This document shows, piece after piece, positions 43,380 to 49,264 of a DNA stretch of 49,264 nucleotides. The DNA lies in contig JAFOIV010000083.1 of the NCBI GenBank assembly GCA_017420535.1, forward strand, positions 1 through 49,264, in the 5' to 3' direction. The DNA is from Eubacterium sp. Lineage in GTDB: Bacteria; Bacillota; Clostridia; Lachnospirales; Lachnospiraceae. The position numbers and the translations under genes are program-made. Positions within the stretch are counted from its first letter, which is position 1. Each line of letters starts with the position of its first letter. The notes beneath the pieces were generated by a model, which saw only the letters and a list, made by a program, of their open reading frames with translations, was not told the DNA's origin and ran no database searches.

Positions 43380-43421
43380 GGCTGAGGGCAAAAGCGTGCT
43401 TTATTGCCGTCAATTGTATAG

Positions 43422-43451
43422 TTGACATTTATGTTGATATCACGGTAATAT
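43422..43451 (+). promoter_or_regulatory. Candidate promoter of the ABC block
   Basis: TTGACA (43422-43427), 18-bp spacer and TAATAT (43446-43451), 59 bases before the first gene of the block. A second possible start, TTGAAT with TAACTA, lies just downstream. Confidence 0.5.
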
Positions 43452-43510
43452 TGAATTGGTATAAAGGTATTGTTAACTATATATGATAAGGGTTTAACAG
43501 GGAGGTTTAT

Positions 43511-44113
43511 ATGCGAAGAAGAATATTACTTTCTTTTTTTATGGTAATAGTTTTTTTGATTTTTGCAATTATATATATATCCATAGATTACAAAAAGAAA
43601 TTTAAAAACTCTTCATCGGAAGATATCATTTATGGTGGAGCATGGCAAAGTCGTTTTTTTGATGATTATTGTTACTCTAGTAGTTATAAATGTGATCTGG
43701 TTAAGGATAAGATAGAAATAGATGTAAAAGAGATTGAAGGAAGTGCTATTTTTGAGATATACAAAGTGCATGATGGAACTGAAGTTCGTTTAATTACAGG
43801 GGATAGAGATGGAACACTAACGTTGGAAAAAAATAGAGATAAGATGGATTTAGTTTATTCTGAAATAATAGCTGATAAGAAAGTATATAAAACGGAATTT
43901 GATTATTATCAGGGGCCGGGGGAATATGTCGTTTTTGTCGCCCCAGAAAAAAATTCAAAAATCAAAGCGGAACATAGAGAATCAAAATGGGTTGTTAGAA
44001 AATTCTTATATTACAAAAATATCAGGGATAAACATGGCGTGATTGGTAAAAAGGTTTTGGAATTATTAGGTGAAGATATTTCGACCTATGAAGATGCTTT
44101 AAAGGCATATTAA
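43511..44113 (+). CDS. Membrane-anchored protein of unknown function, first gene of the ABC block
   Basis: The 200-residue protein has one N-terminal membrane helix (about 5-24) and a roughly 175-residue domain outside. No known family is recognised. The pattern (IIYGGAWQSRFFDDYCYSSSYKCDLVKDKIEIDVKEIEG) suggests a beta-rich extracytoplasmic domain. GGGAGG precedes the ATG. It is followed by two FtsX-like permeases and an ATPase and may be their partner or substrate-binding protein; that is inference from order. Confidence 0.6.
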   Translation: MRRRILLSFFMVIVFLIFAIIYISIDYKKKFKNSSSEDIIYGGAWQSRFFDDYCYSSSYKCDLVKDKIEIDVKEIEGSAIFEIYKVHDGTEVRLITGDRDGTLTLEKNRDKMDLVYSEIIADKKVYKTEFDYYQGPGEYVVFVAPEKNSKIKAEHRESKWVVRKFLYYKNIRDKHGVIGKKVLELLGEDISTYEDALKAY

Positions 44114-44149
44114 TCGGTTTATAATAAGGGGGATTCATAATAACAAGGT

Positions 44150-45235
44150 ATGAGAAGACTAAAATATAAAAATGAAATTCTATTTTTAATCTTAAGTTGT
44201 TCGTTGGCGATAATTATGTTTTTTATGCTGGCAGTAAATATCTATAAAGAATCAAATCAGAAAAAAGATGAAATAGAAAGGCTATATCATTATAAGGCTG
44301 TTTTTAGTTTATATAAGATTGACGAAAAAACAATGCAGGATATAGCTGATCTTGAAATCAAAAATTGCAGAATATCTATTGGGAATTTACCCATTTTTAT
44401 TGATGAATCAGAGATATCTTCCTTTGCTGTAAGCATGGAATTATATAATGATACAGATAGAAAGATACATCTTACATCAGGTGCTTTTCCTACAAAAGAG
44501 GAAATAAATGAAGAGGGAAAAATGGCTCTTGTAGGAATAAAGAATAAGGGCATAGTACATGATGGTTATATTACGATCCAAGGCGAAAACTATAAAGTAG
44601 CAGGATACATATCTGGAAAGTATTCATCATTATATAGCTTTGATATTTTGTTGTTTGATAAAAACATCAGCAATAATTTCTTAAAATGCGTAGATATAGC
44701 GTCGCAGATGGGAATGCCATATCTTATTATTGAAAGTGATGAAATGACTATTGATGAGATAGTAAATGTCGTTTCAGGATCACTGGATAATGAAAAAGTT
44801 TATAATGTGATGAGTTATGATGATATTCCTGTGGGATCAACTGTTGAATCAAGTACGATCCAGAATGTAAGAAAAATAACGATTGTCTTTTGCATTTTAA
44901 TGATATTTATTATGTGTTCAATCTGGATAAATTCGAAAATGTATGAATATGCAGTTAGAAAGGCATATGGGGAAAGTATTATCAGGTTACTTAAATCAAC
45001 TTTTTATGATTTGTTTAGATACATTTTAATATCGACAGTAATAGGTGTTAGTATAGCAATTTTAACATTAAAAATCGAAAATGTTATTATAACAAAAGAA
45101 ATATATAGCCTTAGTATAAGTGTCGCAGCGATAGTTATTGTAGCCTTGTCTCTAATAACTATTGTTGTACCATTTTTTAAGTTGATCAGAATTGACGCAG
45201 TTACTTTGATAAAAGAAAGCAGGGGGAAGAGATGA
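44150..45235 (+). CDS. FtsX/MacB-like ABC transporter permease (first)
   Basis: The 361-residue protein has one N-terminal membrane helix (about 8-28), an extracytoplasmic domain (about 29-240) and three C-terminal helices (about 242-262, 287-309, 326-350). This is the topology of the FtsX/MacB/LolC group. Such systems extract or expel lipids, peptides or lipoproteins by mechanotransmission rather than by transport through a pore. The start has no clear ribosome binding site close by (AAGG lies immediately before it). It overlaps the second permease by 4 bases (ATGA). Confidence 0.72.
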   Translation: MRRLKYKNEILFLILSCSLAIIMFFMLAVNIYKESNQKKDEIERLYHYKAVFSLYKIDEKTMQDIADLEIKNCRISIGNLPIFIDESEISSFAVSMELYNDTDRKIHLTSGAFPTKEEINEEGKMALVGIKNKGIVHDGYITIQGENYKVAGYISGKYSSLYSFDILLFDKNISNNFLKCVDIASQMGMPYLIIESDEMTIDEIVNVVSGSLDNEKVYNVMSYDDIPVGSTVESSTIQNVRKITIVFCILMIFIMCSIWINSKMYEYAVRKAYGESIIRLLKSTFYDLFRYILISTVIGVSIAILTLKIENVIITKEIYSLSISVAAIVIVALSLITIVVPFFKLIRIDAVTLIKESRGKR

Positions 45236-46302
45236 AGCTGTCATATGTATTTAAATATTCAATCTATCATATATTTAATCATAAAAAGAAGTTTTGGCTA
45301 TCTGTTTTCTTGCTGTGTTTATCGGCGCTGCAAATATTTATTGGGGGAGCATCATTAAGAGAATTCTTTTTATTAAGATTAGAATTTAAAAAGATAGCAG
45401 ATAAACCTCTAGGTGACATTTATCATGTAGTATTAGATACATATTCAATGTCTGCAATGGGAGAACATCAGAAAAGAGAGCTGGATTTTCATAACAAGAT
45501 AATGGAAATGGATGAAATCAAATATATTGGTGGGATAGATAAATGGTCAGAGGGGGCAATTATTGATGAAGACATTCTAAAGATGTTTAAAGTATATGAT
45601 TCTGACGGAAACAGAATTACATCAATAGAAGATTTTGTTGATCCGAAGATTAAAAAAACAGGATATCTGTATTATTTTAATTGTAGTCAGCCTAATAAAC
45701 TTTATCCAGGAACCGGAGAAAACAACGCTGTTATAAGTATTGAGAAAAATGAAGGGATTAAAAATGCACTTGATTATAGAATGCGATGCTTATTCATTGT
45801 TTTTAAAGATGGAATGGCAGAACAGGGAATTGAAAAGATCAAAGAATATGCTTCTGAAACCGGAATAATACTGGATGGAGTAAATCCTTTAGATGAAAAA
45901 ATTAGCAAGATCATTAATCATAAAATAAAGGATAATATAGAAGATTGGTTACTTTTCTTAGTGCTTTTTATTGTTTCAATTATGGCTATATCAGCCGTGA
46001 ACTATTTAGAAATAAAATCTAACGCTAAATTATTCAAGATAATGAGTATTAATGGTTTAACGATAGTTGATATTTCAAAGATTGTTTTGGTCGCTATGAT
46101 GATAAAATATCTTGTAGCTTGTGGGATATCATCTTTGATCTTACTAAAGGCTTTATCTAGTATAAAACAGTTGTATTTATTTAAAGAGTTTGAAATGAGT
46201 CTTATCTATATATTCATAGTAATGATCGTTTTCCTTATTATAGTAACGTTCATTATGCTGAAAAGAAGTTATGATTCAATGGACCACGGGGGAGATTTAT
46301 AA
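45232..46302 (+). CDS. FtsX/MacB-like ABC transporter permease (second)
   Basis: The 356-residue protein has the same topology as its partner: helix at about 20-37, large outer domain to about 240, then three helices (about 241-262, 280-306, 322-345). Two different half-permeases with one ATPase imply a heterodimeric transporter. It overlaps the first permease by 4 bases and the ATPase start by 1 base, so all three are translationally coupled. Similarity between the two permeases beyond topology is low. Confidence 0.72.
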   Translation: MKLSYVFKYSIYHIFNHKKKFWLSVFLLCLSALQIFIGGASLREFFLLRLEFKKIADKPLGDIYHVVLDTYSMSAMGEHQKRELDFHNKIMEMDEIKYIGGIDKWSEGAIIDEDILKMFKVYDSDGNRITSIEDFVDPKIKKTGYLYYFNCSQPNKLYPGTGENNAVISIEKNEGIKNALDYRMRCLFIVFKDGMAEQGIEKIKEYASETGIILDGVNPLDEKISKIINHKIKDNIEDWLLFLVLFIVSIMAISAVNYLEIKSNAKLFKIMSINGLTIVDISKIVLVAMMIKYLVACGISSLILLKALSSIKQLYLFKEFEMSLIYIFIVMIVFLIIVTFIMLKRSYDSMDHGGDL

Positions 46303-46967
46303 TGATTATTTTGGAAAATGTATCAAAGATTTATAAAGGTGATACGTATAATATAAACGCAGTAGATGACATTTCTCTTAAGATTAATGAAGGAGACTTT
46401 ATAGCATTTATGGGTAAATCCGGATCTGGGAAAACTACATTGCTTAATATTATCGCAGCATTGGAAAAACCTAGCAAAGGAAAATGTATAATAGATGATG
46501 TGGAAACAAATGGCCTTGGGATGTTAAAAATGGATAGATTAAGAAGAGATAAGGTTGGAGTTGTATTTCAGCATTTCGCTCTGGTTGATGAATTTTCTGT
46601 ATTTGAAAATGTTGAGCTGGTTACCGATGCTCTAAATATGAAAAGAAAAGAGAAGAATGAAAAAATAAAAGATGCTCTTAAAAAACTTGGGATTTATGAT
46701 CTTAGAAGTAAGCTTCCGAGAAAGATATCAGGTGGAGAAAAGCAAAGAACAGCAATAGCAAGAGTTCTGGTTAAGGATAGCAAATATATCATTGCAGATG
46801 AGCCGACGGGTGCCCTTGATTCAGAAAATGCCACCAATATCATGAAGATCTTTAAGCAGTTAAATGAGGAAGGAAAGACCATAATAATCGCAACTCACGA
46901 TAAAGACATAGCTTCTTACGCAAATAAGATAATTACTATTTCAAATGGAAAGATAGAAGAAGGTTAA
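46302..46967 (+). CDS. MacB/LolD-like ABC transporter ATP-binding protein
   Basis: The 221-residue ATPase has Walker A MGKSGSGKTTLLNI (about 37-50), the Q-loop VVFQHFALVDEFSVFENV, signature ISGGEKQRTAIARVL, Walker B YIIADEPTGALDSENA and H-loop ATHDKDIA. The family pattern (DEPTGALD after a short insert, GKSGSGKTT) matches LolD/MacB/FtsE-type ATPases that pair with FtsX-like permeases. The stop codon TAA lies inside the right 64-bp repeat (GGTTAAC). Confidence 0.93.
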   Translation: MIILENVSKIYKGDTYNINAVDDISLKINEGDFIAFMGKSGSGKTTLLNIIAALEKPSKGKCIIDDVETNGLGMLKMDRLRRDKVGVVFQHFALVDEFSVFENVELVTDALNMKRKEKNEKIKDALKKLGIYDLRSKLPRKISGGEKQRTAIARVLVKDSKYIIADEPTGALDSENATNIMKIFKQLNEEGKTIIIATHDKDIASYANKIITISNGKIEEG

Positions 46968-47025
46968 CATAAAAATGGACCATAGCCTCCGGGACTATGG
47001 TCCATTTTTATGTTAACTTGTATGG
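46962..47025. repeat. 64-bp hairpin direct repeat, right flank of the ABC block (hairpin family copy 3)
   Basis: This copy has the same 23-bp inverted-repeat arms as the left one, with a different 9-base centre. It provides the TAA stop of the ATPase gene on the plus strand and the TAA stop plus last codons of the MurE-family gene on the minus strand, and should terminate both transcripts. Confidence 0.88.
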
Positions 47026-48524
47026 ATTTGATCGTAAATCTGGAGAGCTCGTAATGTGAGTTCTACGTCAGATGGATAATCTAAATATTCTCTACCGTAT
47101 TTCTGGCGGGTTTCTTCACCCTTACCGGTGATAAGGAATACTGTTTTATTCTCAGCAGAAAGGATAGCCTTTTCAATAGCGGTTCCTCTGTCCTCGATCA
47201 TTTCATAAGGGCAGTTCTGAGCCTCTACATACTGAGCGATATCTTTTGAGATATCAATATAAGGTTCTTCTCCCGGATCTTCGGCTACAAGATAAACCTT
47301 ATCAGCGTACATTCCTGCAATGGTTCCAAGATGCTCACGACGAAGCTGGGCTTTCTTACCAGGACATCCAAAGATTGAAACAATATCATAATCAGGATAT
47401 TCTTCCCTGGTTGATCCGAAGAGCTTTTCGAAAGAAAGCTTGTTATGAGCGTAGTCAACAACAGCGATCATTCTGTTATCTTTACTCATATAACACTCCA
47501 TGCGGCCTTTTGATCTGGCGCGACGAAGACCTGATTCGATATAGCATACAGGAATATCATAAACATAGGCACAGGCAACAGCAGCGAGAGCATTTTCAAC
47601 ATTGAAAAGTCCCGGCATTGTAAGTGCAAAATCGTGATCAAATTTATCGGTATGCACTCTGAAACGGATCTCATTTCCAACTTTTCTGATATGTGAGCCA
47701 TAAACGTCAGCTTCCGGTTTTGTACCGAAAGTAATTACATGCTTTGCAGCCTTTGAAGCTTCAAGGATCCTGTCATAATGATCTGAATCTACATTTATTA
47801 TGGCATTATCAGTTTGAGCAAAAATCTTAAGCTTTGATTCGAAATAATCATCAAATGTAGGATGTTCAATGGCACTGATATGATCCTCAGAAATATTCAT
47901 GAAGATTCCTACATCAAACTGAACCTGATTAACACGGTCATATTTTAAAGCCTGAGAAGAAACTTCCATCTCAAGATAATCAATACCGGAATCGATGGCA
48001 TTCTGGAAATGGCGCATCAACTCAACTGTTTCCGGTGTTGTGATATGTGATTCTTTAAGAGTCTTACCATCATAAACATCAATAGAAGAGATGATAGCAC
48101 TTTCCGGCTTCTCCACATCCTTTAAATAATCATCGATGATGGCCTTTATATAGTATGCAGTTGTTGACTTTCCTTTAGTACCTGTAATACCTGTAAGCTT
48201 AAGTTTTTCAGCTGGAGCATTAAAAAACTTCTCAGCAAGATATGGCATAGCCTTTCTTATGTCAGAAACAAGGATGAAAGGTGCATTGACGTCATACTTA
48301 ATTGCACTGATATAACCAACGGCTCCTTTAGATAAAGCTGTTTTAAGATATTCTTCTTTAAATGTAACACCTTTGCAGATAAAGAGAGTACCAGGAGTTA
48401 CCTCGTTTGAATCATAGGTGAGATTTGTAATCTCTACCTCAGCAGCCTGCTTTAAATCACAATCTGTAAAGAGAGACACATCCTTCATCAGGTCCTTATA
48501 GTTTTCGAGAGTGTAAGTTTTCAT
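47013..48524 (-). CDS. murE: MurE-family UDP-N-acetylmuramoyl-peptide ligase
   Basis: The start MKTYTLENYKDLM follows GGAG; the frame extends 14 codons upstream, across the end of the neighbouring ATP-grasp gene, and is rejected. The 503 residues have the Mur ligase layout: N-terminal DSNEVTPGTLFICKG, ATP loop GITGTKGKSTTAYYI, substrate region TTPETVELMRHFQNAI, EVSSQAL and C-terminal VVDYAHNKLSFEKLFG. The usual DNPR meso-diaminopimelate motif is replaced by EDPGEEP, and the HAL of EVSSHAL is QAL. It therefore probably adds something other than meso-DAP, or modifies a different acceptor. It lies 13 bases after the ATP-grasp gene. Confidence 0.85.
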   Translation of the reverse strand: MKTYTLENYKDLMKDVSLFTDCDLKQAAEVEITNLTYDSNEVTPGTLFICKGVTFKEEYLKTALSKGAVGYISAIKYDVNAPFILVSDIRKAMPYLAEKFFNAPAEKLKLTGITGTKGKSTTAYYIKAIIDDYLKDVEKPESAIISSIDVYDGKTLKESHITTPETVELMRHFQNAIDSGIDYLEMEVSSQALKYDRVNQVQFDVGIFMNISEDHISAIEHPTFDDYFESKLKIFAQTDNAIINVDSDHYDRILEASKAAKHVITFGTKPEADVYGSHIRKVGNEIRFRVHTDKFDHDFALTMPGLFNVENALAAVACAYVYDIPVCYIESGLRRARSKGRMECYMSKDNRMIAVVDYAHNKLSFEKLFGSTREEYPDYDIVSIFGCPGKKAQLRREHLGTIAGMYADKVYLVAEDPGEEPYIDISKDIAQYVEAQNCPYEMIEDRGTAIEKAILSAENKTVFLITGKGEETRQKYGREYLDYPSDVELTLRALQIYDQIHTS

Positions 48525-48537
48525 AAAATGACTCCGC

Positions 48538-49263
48538 TTAGTTATAATAGGTCTTAAACTTTTCAAAGTGGCTGAAATGAAGCTTTAACATACGAAGTGT
48601 ACGGTTAAGCTTATTATCTCCCTTTAAGAAGATAGGATTAACATATTTCTTCTCTTTAAAAAGCCTTTTTAATTTTTTAAGATTCTCTTCCTCAAAGACA
48701 TACTTCTTGGCAACTGCTTTTGGAACAACAAGCCAGAGGTGTTCTTCTTTAGCTGTTGTAAATGGAAGAAGATTATCATAGATATATTCTTCTACAATGT
48801 ACTTGGCAACATTAAATCCTGAACCGGTAACATAGAAATTAGAGCGGCCCTGGCGAGTGTTGATCTCGAAGAATTTATACTTGCCATCACGACGGTCATA
48901 CTTAATGTCGAAATTTGAATATCCAACATAGTGAAGCTCCTCAAGAAGTTTTCTTACCTTTTCAGTAAGAGCTTCACAAGGTTCTGTTATTATTACCGCA
49001 TGATTGCCCTTACCATGTGGTGTATGTTCCTCTAACAGAACGTGACCAAGACACATCATTCTTACGGTGCCATAGTGATCTGAATATGAAGTGAGAACAC
49101 GCATGTATTCGTCATTTCCAGGGATCATATCCTGGATGATAAGTGAATCATCATATCCTGCGCCATAAATGTCATTTATAACCTTAACAAGTGTTTCCTG
49201 ATCTCGTATAGTATAAACCTTTTCCTGAGTAGGAAATTCATGCTGCCAGTAATTGATACCATT
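48538..49263 (-). CDS. ATP-grasp carboxylate-amine ligase, 5' partial
   Basis: The reading frame is open to the right window edge; 241 C-terminal residues are visible. ATP-grasp signs: SLIIQDMIPGNDEYMRVL, GYSNFDIKYDRRDGKYKFFEINTRQGRSNFY, where Glu, Asn and Arg of the EINTRQGRS segment match the metal- and nucleotide-binding end of the fold. The internal Met often taken as start lies inside the domain and is not the true start. Together with the adjoining MurE-family ligase it suggests a pair that makes or attaches an unusual peptidoglycan residue, as D-aspartate ligase does in enterococci; this is inference. Confidence 0.8.
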   Translation of the reverse strand, partial: NGINYWQHEFPTQEKVYTIRDQETLVKVINDIYGAGYDDSLIIQDMIPGNDEYMRVLTSYSDHYGTVRMMCLGHVLLEEHTPHGKGNHAVIITEPCEALTEKVRKLLEELHYVGYSNFDIKYDRRDGKYKFFEINTRQGRSNFYVTGSGFNVAKYIVEEYIYDNLLPFTTAKEEHLWLVVPKAVAKKYVFEEENLKKLKRLFKEKKYVNPIFLKGDNKLNRTLRMLKLHFSHFEKFKTYYN

Positions 49264-49264
49264 A

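Overview
The window looks like chromosomal DNA of a low-GC anaerobic Firmicute, most likely family Lachnospiraceae (Butyrivibrio/Pseudobutyrivibrio-like). I infer this from the AT-rich base composition, strong AGGAGG-type ribosome binding sites, a FabK-type fatty-acid synthesis cluster, CIRCE-controlled clpB, Lachnospiraceae-style AraC and small conserved proteins, and long tyrosine/tryptophan-rich cell-wall-binding repeats. The genus is inference. I saw no rRNA, tRNA, transposase, phage gene or CRISPR array.

Layout. 1-4.4 kb: two surface proteins built of cell-wall-binding repeats, a very long 5'-truncated one and a secreted transglutaminase-like enzyme. 4.4-7.65 kb (minus): an ABC-2 type exporter (two permeases, one ATPase) with a small conserved protein upstream. 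7.8-11.7 kb: HtrA protease, tRNA-guanine transglycosylase, YajC and a lipoprotein. 11.8-15.5 kb: membrane protein, L-lactate dehydrogenase, exonuclease III and a second lipoprotein.

15.65-26.0 kb is the metabolic core. Two back-to-back sigma-A-like promoters drive a minus-strand pair (acyl-activating enzyme, second FabF) and a plus-strand series acpP-accD-accA-fabK-fabD-fabG-fabF-fabZ-MarR regulator. Together these supply ACP, the carboxyltransferase half of acetyl-CoA carboxylase, malonyl transfer and a full elongation cycle. accB, accC and fabH are not here. Similar palindromes lie in both leaders and could be operators for the MarR protein, a FabT-like candidate.

26.0-32.9 kb is regulatory: a small (p)ppGpp synthetase, a two-component system, an unknown acidic protein, a 186-bp GC-rich palindromic element in a 596-bp intergenic region, an AraC regulator, a second small (p)ppGpp synthetase, a SanA/YdcF-like protein and a Nudix hydrolase. 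33.2-42.5 kb holds a small membrane protein, clpB behind a CIRCE operator, a PaaK-type CoA ligase (minus), and nnr-alr-CBS protein-yebC.

42.7-49.3 kb: a lone type IV pilin-like protein, then a 3.6-kb AT-rich block (membrane-anchored protein, two FtsX-like permeases, MacB/LolD-like ATPase) bracketed by near-identical 64-bp hairpin direct repeats. After it come a MurE-family ligase and an ATP-grasp ligase on the minus strand, the latter cut by the window end.

The least expected content is intergenic: three families of palindromic elements. These are a roughly 90-bp pair with compensatory stem changes, a hairpin family with three copies of which two flank the ABC block, and the GC-rich element. 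They deserve a genome-wide search.
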